A DNA stretch of 64,000 nt from JBLHZY01 sp047631555 (GCA_047631555.1 JBLHZY010000003.1:62001-126000); one strand, 5' to 3'; positions 8,318 through 16,306 are shown, counted from the stretch's first letter. A program made the numbers and translations. The notes: generated from the letters alone by a model not told the origin.

Positions 8318-8928
8318 GGCGACGCCGCCATTTGCGCGAATGAGGCAAAGCCCAAAGACATTAGCCCCGTCAGGATGAACGCAATGCCAAGCCCACGCAG
8401 CCCCGCGGGCAGGTCGGCATAGGACAAGCGTGCGCGGATCGCGCTGAGCATGATCACGGCCACGGCAAACCCGACGCCGCTGCCCACACCAAAAATCGCG
8501 GATTCTGCCAGCGTGTACTGGCGTTCGACCATGAAAAGGCTTCCGGCAAGGATCGCGCATTGCACCGTCAATAGCGGTAAGAACACGCCAAATGCCGCGT
8601 GAATGGCAGGGAAATACCGATCAAGCAGCATTTCCAAAAGCTGAACAGTCGCGGCGATCACGCCGATGAAGGCAATCAGTGCCAGATAGGACAGATCCAG
8701 ATCAGGCTGCCCGGCCCAAGCCCAAGCGCCCGGGGCAAGCAATCCCTGATAGATTAGATAATTCAGCGGCACCGTCACCCCCAGCACGCCGATCATCGCA
8801 ATGCCAAGGCCAATCGCGCTTTCTGTCCGGCGCGACAGCGCAAGGAACGTACACAGCCCCAAAAACAACGTCAGGGGCATGTTGTCGATGAAGGCCGCAA
8901 ACAGGAAAAAGGACCAAGCGTCGCTCAT
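8314..8928 (-). CDS. nqrE: Na+-NQR subunit E
   Basis: A 204-residue integral membrane protein with six predicted helices. FIDNMPLTLFLGLCTFLAL carries the conserved Cys in the first half-helix, and PLLTVQCAILAG carries the second Cys. In known structures, NqrD and NqrE together hold a 2Fe-2S centre in the membrane, to which these cysteines contribute. ATG 8928 overlaps the nqrD stop (ATGA), and the stop overlaps nqrF (ATGA). The upstream extension to 9006 is nqrD sequence in another frame. Confidence 0.93.
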   Translation of the reverse strand: MSDAWSFFLFAAFIDNMPLTLFLGLCTFLALSRRTESAIGLGIAMIGVLGVTVPLNYLIYQGLLAPGAWAWAGQPDLDLSYLALIAFIGVIAATVQLLEMLLDRYFPAIHAAFGVFLPLLTVQCAILAGSLFMVERQYTLAESAIFGVGSGVGFAVAVIMLSAIRARLSYADLPAGLRGLGIAFILTGLMSLGFASFAQMAASP

Positions 8929-9590
8929 TCTACGGGCTCCGGTCGTAAGGGGGGCGCATGTTCGGGTGGTTCGACTTGCTCTGACCACGCGGACCGCACG
9001 ACCCACACAAGTCCGCCCAAAAGAAAGAAAGCCGAAGGCGCAAGCAACATCAAGCCAAGCGGCGTGAACCAGCCGCCTTCATCGGCAAGCGGGAGAATTT
9101 GGGCACCGAACAACTGCCCCTGACCAAACAATTCTCGGATCGTTCCGATCACGATCAAGACGAACGAATAGCCTAACCCGTTGCCAAATGCGTCAACCAT
9201 TGACGGCCACGGCGGATGGTATCGCGCGTAGGCTTCGGTGCGGCCAAGAACCAGACAGTTCGTTGTAATTAGCCCGACATAGACCGACAACGCGCGGCTG
9301 ATGTCGGCAAAATAGGCCTGCAGGATCTGGTCGATCACGATCACGAGCGAAGCCACTATCACGATCTGAACGATCAGCCGGATCGTGTCGGGGATGTGTC
9401 TGCGAATTACGCTGACGATCCCAGCCGCCAACGTCAACACAACTGTCAGCGAGACCGACATCGTCACAGCTGTTGCCAGTGTCGTCGTGACCGCCAGTGC
9501 CGAACAAATCCCGAGGATTTGCAGAGTGACCGGATTCTGCCGGATCAACGGATCGGTCAACGTGGTCCAGAAAGATGCGCGTGATGCCAA
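8925..9590 (-). CDS. nqrD: Na+-NQR subunit D
   Basis: A 221-residue membrane subunit, partner of NqrE. NPVTLQILGICSALAVTTTL contains one conserved Cys, and LITTNCLVLGRTEAYA contains the other. Translation begins at a TTG (9588-9590), four bases after the nqrC stop, with GGGGGAG at the end of nqrC about nine bases upstream as ribosome site. The C-terminal tail (PPEHAPPLRPEPVE) is proline-rich and probably species-specific. Confidence 0.92.
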   Translation of the reverse strand: MASRASFWTTLTDPLIRQNPVTLQILGICSALAVTTTLATAVTMSVSLTVVLTLAAGIVSVIRRHIPDTIRLIVQIVIVASLVIVIDQILQAYFADISRALSVYVGLITTNCLVLGRTEAYARYHPPWPSMVDAFGNGLGYSFVLIVIGTIRELFGQGQLFGAQILPLADEGGWFTPLGLMLLAPSAFFLLGGLVWVVRSAWSEQVEPPEHAPPLRPEPVE

Positions 9591-9593
9591 CGG

Positions 9594-10388
9594 TTAGAAC
9601 TCCCCCCGTTGGATCGCGTTGATCAGCGGGCCATAGCCGTCCGGCCCCAACCAGAACCGCATCATTTTCGTGATGCCGTTGCCAGTACGGGTCGCGCCAG
9701 TGATGCCATCGACCTCATAATCCGTGCTCGCGGTGGTACGCGCCACATTGAACCGGATTTGACCGCTTGGGTCACGGATCAGGGTGCCGGGAAAACTGCC
9801 CTGCCATGATCGGTCCTCGATACGCGCGCCAAGTCCGGGGGTTTCTGAATGCTGGGTGATCGCGATCCCGGCGATGGTGTTCATGTCGCCCTGAACGGCG
9901 ACGATTGCATCTATGCGCCCGCCATACCCCTGTCCTGCAACCGGCAGGAGGGCCAATAGGATGGTTTCGCCGTCGCGCAGCAAAAAGATCTGCGCATAGT
10001 TGGGGCGATAGCCAAGGCCAGCAAGGTCTGACCCGGCCTCCAGAGCTGTCCAATTCGCCTGATCGGCAAGTGTGGTTTCAAGTGTTTCGGTCGAAATGTC
10101 TGTCGCCGCGCGGCCTCGCTCTAGGTCGATCACAACCTTCGACAGGGTTCCGCCAGCCTGTTCCAGAAGGACGGACATGCCGGGTATTCCTTGTACAAGA
10201 TCCGCGATCCGCGCTTGTTCCTCTGCTGCGCGGTTTGCGGTTTGGATGGGCCGCAGAAGGACGGTGGCGCCGCTCACAAACAGGGCGCACATGGCCGATA
10301 CCAAGAACGCCACGACGATTGTCTTGGTGCGACTTGTATTCGGCAGCGCCAACAGGCGACGCCAAGGGTTCCAGTCAGTTCCGGCCAT
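9594..10388 (-). CDS. nqrC: Na+-NQR subunit C (covalent FMN)
   Basis: A 264-residue periplasmic-facing subunit anchored by one N-terminal helix (about residues 22-45). The flavinylation motif appears as DGITGATRTGNG near residue 228, with TGATRT standing for the usual SGATxT, so the threonine acceptor is kept. HSETPGLGARIED and WQGSFPG match conserved FMN-domain blocks. The start ATG has a perfect AGGAGG ribosome site and lies 14 bases inside the end of nqrB. ApbE, encoded downstream, would load FMN. Confidence 0.93.
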   Translation of the reverse strand: MAGTDWNPWRRLLALPNTSRTKTIVVAFLVSAMCALFVSGATVLLRPIQTANRAAEEQARIADLVQGIPGMSVLLEQAGGTLSKVVIDLERGRAATDISTETLETTLADQANWTALEAGSDLAGLGYRPNYAQIFLLRDGETILLALLPVAGQGYGGRIDAIVAVQGDMNTIAGIAITQHSETPGLGARIEDRSWQGSFPGTLIRDPSGQIRFNVARTTASTDYEVDGITGATRTGNGITKMMRFWLGPDGYGPLINAIQRGEF

Positions 10389-11157
10389 GTCGCCTCCTGC
10401 GTCGTACTATCCAGAGCGTGACCGCAATTTCATCCAAAAGCGGCGCGGCCAGTGAGGCCAAAAGCGCCGCTGCAATTGCGATTTGAACTGGAGCCGCCCC
10501 GCTCCATCCCGCCGCGAACAGAACGACAAGCCCGCCATAAACGGCCCCGTTCAACCAACGGCCAAGGGTGGTTGCGGCACTTGTAACTGGATCAGCGACC
10601 AGTAGGACAAGAACAATCCCCGCCGCAGGGAGCGCGGCAATTATGGGCGCGCCAAAGGCCAGTGCAACCACACACGAGGCCACTGCACCCAGCATAACAG
10701 CCCCAGGCATCACGCCTGTCGCGACGCCGATGACGGCAGCCGGAACAGCGGCCCAAACGACTGGAACATCAAAGACGGGCCAGTCAAATCCTTGAAACCC
10801 GAAACCAAGAAAAGACAGCGCCACCGTCGCCGGATTGACGACGTTTCGCCCCCAGCCTCCAAAAACCAGTTCCCCCATAACGGCGCCAAAACTAAGCCCA
10901 AATAACAGCCTGAACGCACCCAATTCTTCAGGGGCGAGCATCGCGAAAGCCAAGGCCGTGATGATCGCTGCAAATGACGGGGGTTGGGCGCGGGCCAGCA
11001 TAAACACCAAGTTCCAGACCGCCAAACACAGTACGGCAAGCCCAAGACCTGCCAGTGCCTGCCCTCCGCCATACCCAATCCAGAACAAGGCCAGTGGCAT
11101 ATAGGCGGCCAGCAGCATCAACGCGGTCGTTTCGCGATCCCACAGCCCTTTCATCAT
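10375..11157 (-). CDS. nqrB: Short Na+-NQR subunit B-like protein lacking the SGAT flavin motif
   Basis: A 260-residue NqrB/RnfD-family membrane protein, against about 400-415 for classical NqrB. GRNVVNPATVALSFLG matches the family block around VNPA, DPVTSAATTLGRWLNG matches the later DPV-block, and APLLDEIAV matches the C-terminal APLFD block, so both halves of the conserved core are recognisable. The extended cytoplasmic N-terminus is absent, and the segment that carries the S-G-A-T motif for covalent FMN in classical NqrB is missing between the VNPA and DPV blocks. It overlaps nqrA by ATGA and nqrC by 14 bases and shows no frameshift, so it is probably a functional reduced form. Confidence 0.85.
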   Translation of the reverse strand: MMKGLWDRETTALMLLAAYMPLALFWIGYGGGQALAGLGLAVLCLAVWNLVFMLARAQPPSFAAIITALAFAMLAPEELGAFRLLFGLSFGAVMGELVFGGWGRNVVNPATVALSFLGFGFQGFDWPVFDVPVVWAAVPAAVIGVATGVMPGAVMLGAVASCVVALAFGAPIIAALPAAGIVLVLLVADPVTSAATTLGRWLNGAVYGGLVVLFAAGWSGAAPVQIAIAAALLASLAAPLLDEIAVTLWIVRRRRRHGRN

Positions 11158-12422
11158 GGCGCGAACTCCGTTTGAATGCGGTCCAGCATACGGCGCAACA
11201 GCACAGCCAATTTGGCTTCACCGCCAAGGACGTAATCGGCAAGCCCTACATCTTCTTCGAGCAACGAAAGCGCGCCGAGCCTCATCGCCATTTCGTCGTC
11301 TCCCGAACTCAATGCCCGAACTAAGGCGACGGCAGGCAACGCCGCCCCAAACGCCTGCCTGAGCGCCGCCGTCGGGATCACCGGTTTGGGAAGGCTGGAT
11401 CGGGTCAGCGCCGCGGTAAACCAATGTGGCGATGCTTTTTTTGAATCGCGGGGCAGAACCGTCACTTGCCTGTGCCGCGGCGCGAGCCAATGAGCTTCGT
11501 GCCCGTCCAGCGGCGAGCCGGACATCAGGGCGTTCGCACCGGAGGCGGCCGCCCGCAGCGTCAGTTCACGTAGATCGGCACCGGGTTGTGTTCGCACCAT
11601 TCGGCTTTCCTTTAGACCCTCTCCGGCGATCTGCACCAGCCGCGTCATCGGCAGTATTCCTGTCAACATAAGATCGCCAAGGGCAGCAACATCTTCGGCG
11701 TGTATATCCCAGACTGGCGTTTCGATCGTCGCCGGAGCAAGGCCATGGCTGCATAGTCCAGCCGAGCCATGTGGATGACGGTCGGGACACACAACCGCGT
11801 GGATTTTCCCGCCACCTAAACCCGGCTGGAATAGTGCCGCCCCTACAGTTTGACACACAAAGACCGCACCGTCACAAAGTTCGCTCAACGCCAGTAGACC
11901 GCGTTCAAACGCGGCTTCGCACCCCTCAAGGGCCTGTCGCGGATCGGGAGCATGGGGGCGGGTGTCCAAAGCCATGACGAGGATCGCCGTCGGACGTTCA
12001 TCCGGTGTCGGCATTCCCCCGAATGGCCGTCGTCGCAGTAGGGGCCAAACGCCCGAATTCTGCATCAGACGCCGCAGACCTGTATCATCGGTCGTAATGC
12101 CTAAATCATGGCGAACCACGTCGCCTTCTTCACGAAACATCACGATCTCAGACAGTTTTCGCCCCGGCCGCAGCGATATCCGTGCGATACGTCCGGCCAT
12201 CGGAGCCACGAATTTCACATCAGGTGCATCGCGCAGGCAGGCGACGGGCGCGCCTTGCGCGACAACTTCGCCTTCGCGCACCAGTGTATCAATGCGAAGT
12301 GTCTGACCAGATGACGCGCGTATCGCGGCCTCTTGGGTGATGACCTCCGCCGGTTCCAAGTCACGCAGCGGCGGTGACGGAAACGACGGATTCAAACCTG
12401 AACCAAACCTGAGAACCCGCAT
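11154..12422 (-). CDS. nqrA: Na+-NQR subunit A
   Basis: First gene of the nqr operon, 422 residues, a little shorter than the usual ~445. GLNPSFPSPP near the N-terminus and the barrel-sandwich segment APMAGRIARISLRPGRKLSE match NqrA/RnfC-type domains. The protein is a peripheral subunit on the cytoplasmic side, with no membrane helix. ATGs at 12425 and 12422 are adjacent; GGAG lies 2 bases before the first and 5 before the second, so the second is favoured. The frame is open upstream to 12641, but that part overlaps the divergent cytochrome gene and control region. Sequence agreement with textbook NqrA is weaker than for NqrC-F. Confidence 0.86.
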   Translation of the reverse strand: MRVLRFGSGLNPSFPSPPLRDLEPAEVITQEAAIRASSGQTLRIDTLVREGEVVAQGAPVACLRDAPDVKFVAPMAGRIARISLRPGRKLSEIVMFREEGDVVRHDLGITTDDTGLRRLMQNSGVWPLLRRRPFGGMPTPDERPTAILVMALDTRPHAPDPRQALEGCEAAFERGLLALSELCDGAVFVCQTVGAALFQPGLGGGKIHAVVCPDRHPHGSAGLCSHGLAPATIETPVWDIHAEDVAALGDLMLTGILPMTRLVQIAGEGLKESRMVRTQPGADLRELTLRAAASGANALMSGSPLDGHEAHWLAPRHRQVTVLPRDSKKASPHWFTAALTRSSLPKPVIPTAALRQAFGAALPAVALVRALSSGDDEMAMRLGALSLLEEDVGLADYVLGGEAKLAVLLRRMLDRIQTEFAP

Positions 12423-12425
12423 CAT

Positions 12426-12548
12426 CTCTCCTTTGCGCCAGCGACACGCTAACAGGATACGGGTTTTTGCGGTTTGATCTACCTCAAGGCTGCACCTACG
12501 GTGCCGGGATAGACTACAAAGGTCTGTTAAACTTAAAGCGAGGGTCCC
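12426..12548. promoter_or_regulatory. Divergent control region between nqrA and the pentaheme cytochrome gene
   Basis: This 123-bp spacer must hold promoters for both the leftward nqr operon and the rightward cytochrome gene. It contains an FNR-like site and a small palindrome GCACC-TAC-GGTGC at 12492-12504. The cytochrome gene has GAGGG at 12541-12545 as ribosome site. No strong sigma-70 boxes stand out. Confidence 0.5.
12474..12487. promoter_or_regulatory. FNR/CRP-family-like operator
   Basis: TTGATCTACCTCAA agrees with the FNR/FnrL/Dnr consensus TTGAT-N4-ATCAA at nine of ten specified positions. It lies 49 bp upstream of nqrA's ATG and 61 bp upstream of the cytochrome's ATG, a plausible place to control both under low oxygen. 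It is a single short match and could be chance. Confidence 0.42.
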
Positions 12549-13730
12549 ATGAAAAGAGTCAACTTTAAGAGTTTCACCTTCCTGTTGGCGTCTCTTTTGC
12601 TCATGGTGTTCATTTCTGGCAGCCATAAAGTGCTCAGCCAAAATGCGGATGCAGACCCTGACGTTAGTGATGACGTCATCCCGTTTGCATTGCCACGGTC
12701 AGGGCCATTCAACGCAGCGGATATTAAGATTGAAAACAATGACGCGATCACGGACTGGTTCCGTTCAGGTCACGCTGATGCCGCGTCCGAAGCTTTCAGT
12801 CATTGGGATGAAGACGAGGAAATCCGGCCCGCGTGCGCGTCGTGTCACTCGGGAGAAGGGTTCCGTGCGTTCCACGGACTTGACGGAAGTGAGCCCGGGG
12901 TCGTGGAAGGCCCAATTAACGTGGGCGGAGTCGTAGATTGTGGCACCTGCCACAACTCTGGATTGGCAGAGATTAAACAAGTTCAATTTCCAAGTGGTCT
13001 GATGCATCCCGTTCAGGGCGTCGAAGCTGCTTGCATGACCTGTCATCAAGGCCGCACTGCGGGCATCAATGTTGAAACGGCCATTTCAGGAATGGATATA
13101 GATACACCCAACGCCGAATTGCGTTTCGTTAACCCGCACTATGCAACCGCGGCGGCCACGTGGCTCGGTGGATATGGCGGTGCAGGTTATCAGTTCGATG
13201 GGCGCGATTATTCAGGCCGGTTCTTTCACGCCCGTCCAGTTTCAACGTGCAACTCGTGTCACGAACCTCACACGCTAGAGGTCGAGTTCGAGCCGTGTCT
13301 GACATGCCACCAAGCCAATACTCCGCAGGACATCAGAATTTCGCGGCAAAGCTATTCCGGCACTGGCGATACGTCAGTCGGTATCCGTGTCGATATTCAA
13401 GCCAACGCTGACTTGTTGTTGAACACGATCAAGTCCTACGCGCGCGATGTGGCTGCTGCACCGATGGTTTATGACGGAACCCGTTATCCGTACTTTTTCC
13501 TGGATGCGAACGGGGACGCGGCCATTGACCTAACCGATGGTCAGCCCGTGGCCTATAATGTGTGGACACCGCGCAGCCTGCGCACAGCCTATAACTGGAA
13601 ACTGGTCACCTCTGATCCCGGAAGCTACGCGCATAATCCTCACTACGCGCTTGAACTGCTCTATGACTCTATCGAGGATCTGAGTGTCCCGCTCGGCTTC
13701 GATATGGATGAGCTCAACCTCTTGAGATAA
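12549..13730 (+). CDS. Periplasmic pentaheme cytochrome c
   Basis: A 393-residue exported protein. A signal sequence spans about residues 1-30 (SFTFLLASLLLMVFISG), and five CxxCH heme sites lie at 96-100, 131-135, 162-166, 234-238 and 250-254. Further histidines (H75, H85, H153, H197, H227, H241, H362, H365) could be distal ligands. The C-terminal third has no heme and contains an EF-hand-like DANGDAAIDLTDG (residues 319-331), then TPRSLRTAYNW and ALELLYDSIEDL. It lacks the CxxCK of NrfA, so it is not assigned as nitrite reductase. It is divergent from nqrA and followed 59 bases later by an antiporter gene. Confidence 0.88.
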   Translation: MKRVNFKSFTFLLASLLLMVFISGSHKVLSQNADADPDVSDDVIPFALPRSGPFNAADIKIENNDAITDWFRSGHADAASEAFSHWDEDEEIRPACASCHSGEGFRAFHGLDGSEPGVVEGPINVGGVVDCGTCHNSGLAEIKQVQFPSGLMHPVQGVEAACMTCHQGRTAGINVETAISGMDIDTPNAELRFVNPHYATAAATWLGGYGGAGYQFDGRDYSGRFFHARPVSTCNSCHEPHTLEVEFEPCLTCHQANTPQDIRISRQSYSGTGDTSVGIRVDIQANADLLLNTIKSYARDVAAAPMVYDGTRYPYFFLDANGDAAIDLTDGQPVAYNVWTPRSLRTAYNWKLVTSDPGSYAHNPHYALELLYDSIEDLSVPLGFDMDELNLLR

Positions 13731-13743
13731 CGCGTTAAACGTC

Positions 13744-13769
13744 GAATGCTCCGGCAAACCGGGGCATTC
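13744..13769 (+). other. Intergenic stem-loop between cytochrome and antiporter genes
   Basis: GAATGCTCCGG pairs with CCGGGGCATTC (11 pairs, one G-T) around a CAAA loop. It is followed by CACAAAAAGG rather than a T tract, so it may stabilise or attenuate a bicistronic mRNA rather than end it. Confidence 0.6.
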
Positions 13770-13789
13770 CACAAAAAGGATGACACCGG

Positions 13790-14962
13790 ATGGAACAGGC
13801 GCTGCTGCTCATCACGCTCGGCGTGCTGTTTCTAGGTGGTTTGCTGGCTGACAAAATTGGTCATCTCACGCGTTTGCCGCGCGTCACGATGCTTTTGCTC
13901 CTCGGCGTTCTTGTTGGGCAGGCCGGTCTGAACATTCTGCCACAATCCGCCACAGACCTGTTCGAGCCGGTTTCTGTCGTGGCTTTGACAATGGTCGCCT
14001 TTTTGCTTGGTGGCGAGTTGACACGGGAAAATATGGCCAGCAATGGGCGGGCGATATTCTCAATATCGCTGAGTGTCGTGATCGGGTCAACTTTGGTCAT
14101 CTGGGCTGGCCTCACTGCATTTGGCCTTGATCCCCGCCTCGCGCTATTGCTTGGGGCGATTGCGACGGCAACGGACCCTGCTGCGATCTCAGAGGTCATC
14201 CGCCAGTCCGGTATGCGCAACGGCTTCACCGCGACACTCAAGGGCATTGTCGCGATTGACGATGTTTGGGGTCTATTGATGTTCAGCATCTGTCTTGCGT
14301 TTGTGGATCAGTCCGGTGGTTGGGCGGCACCGATACTGGGCGCGGGCCGCGATATCGGGGGCGCAATTCTGCTTGGCCTGGGTGTCGGCATTCCGTCCGC
14401 CTTCCTGACTGGTCGCTTGACGCCCGGTGAACCGCTCCAAACAGAGGCAATTGGCGTCGTCCTTTTGACTGCGGGGCTTGCGATATGGCTCGACGTCTCA
14501 TACCTCGTGGCGGGCATGACGGCAGGCGCGTATATTGCAAACTTTGCCCGCCATCACGAGCGCACTTTCAACGAGATCGAGCATATTGAATGGCCTTTCA
14601 TGTTGCTTTTCTTCTTGCTTGCGGGGGCATCACTCGAATTACACGCGCTTTGGGCACTTGGATGGATCAGTCTAACCTATGCCGGACTTCGGATCGCCGC
14701 GCGAATAGTGAGTTGCGAAATAGGTGCGCGGATCGGCTGCGTGCCTGTCGCGCATCGGCATATTTACGGTCCAGCTCTTCTTCCGCAGGCAGGAGTAGCA
14801 GTTGGCATGGCACTGGTCGCCGCAGAAACGTTTCCCGAATGGGGGGCAACCATCATGACGCTGACCATTACAACAACAGTCTTCTTTGAAATTGTTGGGC
14901 CCCCGGCTACACTATCGGCGTTGCGCATCGTTGAACGCGTACAGGACGGCGGCGCACAATAA
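13790..14962 (+). CDS. Cation/proton antiporter (CPA family)
   Basis: A 390-residue polytopic membrane protein of the Na+/H+ exchanger fold. ATATDPAAISEV places TDP at 128-130 in the unwound helix, and GIVAIDDVWG places the ion-binding IDD at 156-158, both hallmarks of the CPA1/CPA2 group. There is no C-terminal nucleotide-binding TrkA domain. An AAGGA ribosome site lies 9 bases upstream of the ATG. It is located just after the cytochrome gene and beside a sodium-pumping NQR operon, so sodium is the likely ion, though potassium cannot be excluded. Confidence 0.85.
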   Translation: MEQALLLITLGVLFLGGLLADKIGHLTRLPRVTMLLLLGVLVGQAGLNILPQSATDLFEPVSVVALTMVAFLLGGELTRENMASNGRAIFSISLSVVIGSTLVIWAGLTAFGLDPRLALLLGAIATATDPAAISEVIRQSGMRNGFTATLKGIVAIDDVWGLLMFSICLAFVDQSGGWAAPILGAGRDIGGAILLGLGVGIPSAFLTGRLTPGEPLQTEAIGVVLLTAGLAIWLDVSYLVAGMTAGAYIANFARHHERTFNEIEHIEWPFMLLFFLLAGASLELHALWALGWISLTYAGLRIAARIVSCEIGARIGCVPVAHRHIYGPALLPQAGVAVGMALVAAETFPEWGATIMTLTITTTVFFEIVGPPATLSALRIVERVQDGGAQ

Positions 14963-15280
14963 GCTGCGGCGTCCTTCACCCGAAAGTCCGCTTTAATTCG
15001 CGTCGTACCAGCAACGCCGCTCCTACAGCGAAGGTCTGCTTACAGCTTGAACCAGTCGTTTGTTCTGGTCGCAGCATGTGACACTCTGGGCTCAAAAAGG
15101 AACTTCGCTGTAAAAACCATGAATGACAGCTCAGGGCTCAAACCGGTCATCTGACGTTTTTCGTTAGGTTGATCTGTCAACGATGTAGGCCGAAGGTCAG
15201 CAGTGCGGACAAAGCTGCCGTTCGCTGCGCCCTTGGAAATGGCTGCTTTCATTCTTTGAAACAAAAGCAGCGCATGTTTT
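14963..15280. other. Gene-free stretch containing the right island repeat and degenerate copies
   Basis: No gene is supported. Besides the right direct repeat (15134-15210), the stretch has partial copies of the same element: GCGAAGGTCTGC at 15028-15039 and GGGCTCAAAAAGGAACTTCGCTG from 15088. CTGCCGTTCGCTGCGCCCTT follows the repeat. Such layered fragments suggest repeated insertions or recombinations at this edge. Confidence 0.6.
15134..15210. repeat. Right copy of island-flanking direct repeat
   Basis: These 77 bases are a same-orientation match to 5287-5364, with one indel and two substitutions. The copies lie about 9.85 kb apart and enclose the nqr/cytochrome/antiporter genes, with no transposase between them. 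Confidence 0.9.
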
Positions 15281-15676
15281 CTAGCTCATTGACGGCACTC
15301 GTTTCGTGTCAGTCGGTCGGACCCATACCATCAAAACGATGAACATCGATGCGTTGAACATGGGAACGATCGCATCAGTGAAAACAACTATACCAGCCGA
15401 TACATAGAATGCTCCGGCGAGTAGATCGATCAGTTGGATGCCGATCATGCCATCTAGCCAAACACTATATTTTTCAGGTTGTCGGGCGATCGCGATCATA
15501 CCAAGTCCATAGATAAAAAAGCGCCCGGCCAACATTGCAAGCGGGTATCCAATATCTCCACTTATTGGGCCAAGCCCTTGCCAATCGATAAATCCGGCAG
15601 GCCAAAAAAGGTAAAGCCCTCCTAAAGCGATTTGAGATACGGCAATGAGATAGCAAACGATGTGTGTTCGGTTCAT
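15281..15676 (-). CDS. Small four-helix membrane protein, function unknown
   Basis: A 131-residue hydrophobic protein with about four membrane segments, for example HIVCYLIAVSQIALGGLYLF near the start, LAGRFFIYGLGMIAIA, GIQLIDLLAGAFYV and MFNASMFIVLMVWV. No catalytic motif was recognised. ATG 15676 is preferred over upstream frame starts (15724, 15706) because the protein begins with a helix there and AAAGG lies upstream. It is divergent from an HxlR regulator 105 bases away, the usual arrangement for a gene under HxlR control. Base composition is AT-richer than the host genes. Confidence 0.7.
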   Translation of the reverse strand: MNRTHIVCYLIAVSQIALGGLYLFWPAGFIDWQGLGPISGDIGYPLAMLAGRFFIYGLGMIAIARQPEKYSVWLDGMIGIQLIDLLAGAFYVSAGIVVFTDAIVPMFNASMFIVLMVWVRPTDTKRVPSMS

Positions 15677-15781
15677 GGTCAGAGACCTTTCTTGTTGTTG
15701 AGACATTGTGAACCTGGTAGGCAATTAGCTATCTATTGGGAAGTAGGTACCTTTTTGTAACTATAAAATAGGCGAATACCT

Positions 15782-16138
15782 ATGGCATTAAATGAGAACC
15801 TTACGACAGAAGGCTGCGATTCTGATTGCCCAGTTCGACAAGCTGCGATGGTCTTGGATGGGAAGTGGACGACCCAAATTGTGCGCGATTTACTTGGTGG
15901 AAAGAAGCGGTTTTCAGAGCTTTTGCGAACACTAAATGGCGTCAGTCCAAAGGTTCTCACTGTTAGGCTCAAGATGCTTGAAAACCATAAACTCATCAGC
16001 AAGACAATTTACCCGGTCGTACCGCCAAAGACCGAATATGAACTGACCGAGCTTGGATTAGAGATGAAGACAGTTATTGTGGCGATGGCAAATTTCGGAG
16101 AGCTTTTGTCCGATGCTCAGTCACCAAACAACACCTAA
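15782..16138 (+). CDS. HxlR-family winged-helix transcriptional regulator
   Basis: A 118-residue DNA-binding protein. CPVRQAAMVLDGKWTTQIVR, RFSELLRTLNGVSPKVLTVR, and YPVVPPKTEYELTELG are the typical HxlR/MarR-like blocks: the N-terminal Cys-Pro, the recognition helix and the wing with VPPKTEYELT. Cys residues at 12 and 16 could be redox sensing, as in some HxlR members. It probably controls the divergent small membrane protein gene. The AT-rich composition points to acquisition together with that partner. Confidence 0.9.
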   Translation: MALNENLTTEGCDSDCPVRQAAMVLDGKWTTQIVRDLLGGKKRFSELLRTLNGVSPKVLTVRLKMLENHKLISKTIYPVVPPKTEYELTELGLEMKTVIVAMANFGELLSDAQSPNNT

Positions 16139-16191
16139 CCTTCGGGCTTTCAAAGCTGACATTCGCCGCTACGCCGAAAATTGGATACTAT

Positions 16192-16216
16192 GGGCTCAAA
16201 GCCGACCTTCGCTGCA
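16192..16216. repeat. Degenerate copy of the intergenic repeat element
   Basis: GGGCTCAAAGCCGACCTTCG followed by CTGCA repeats the start of the island-flanking repeat and parallels pieces at 15088 and 5287. It lies between the HxlR gene and tRNA-Arg, still inside the accessory region. Confidence 0.55.
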
Positions 16217-16306
16217 GACAACACGAAAAGCCGCTTTGTTACCTTTATCATAGTTGGGTCAATTTATGGCATGCTGGTCAAAGGATCTGACGTTTCACAA
16301 GAATAA

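Noticed and set aside
12549..13730. Assignment of the pentaheme cytochrome as ammonia-forming nitrite reductase NrfA
   Set aside because: All five sites are CxxCH. The catalytic CxxCK site of typical NrfA is absent and the C-terminal part differs.
16285..16297. ATCTGACGTTT beside tRNA-Arg as an attachment core shared with the 77/78-bp repeats
   Set aside because: Only 11 bases are shared, and the sequence lies outside the tRNA 3' end; too short to support site-specific integration.
4058..16306. Integrative element with its own integrase
   Set aside because: No integrase, transposase, excisionase or plasmid gene was found on either strand, and no tRNA 3'-end duplicate was seen at the left border.
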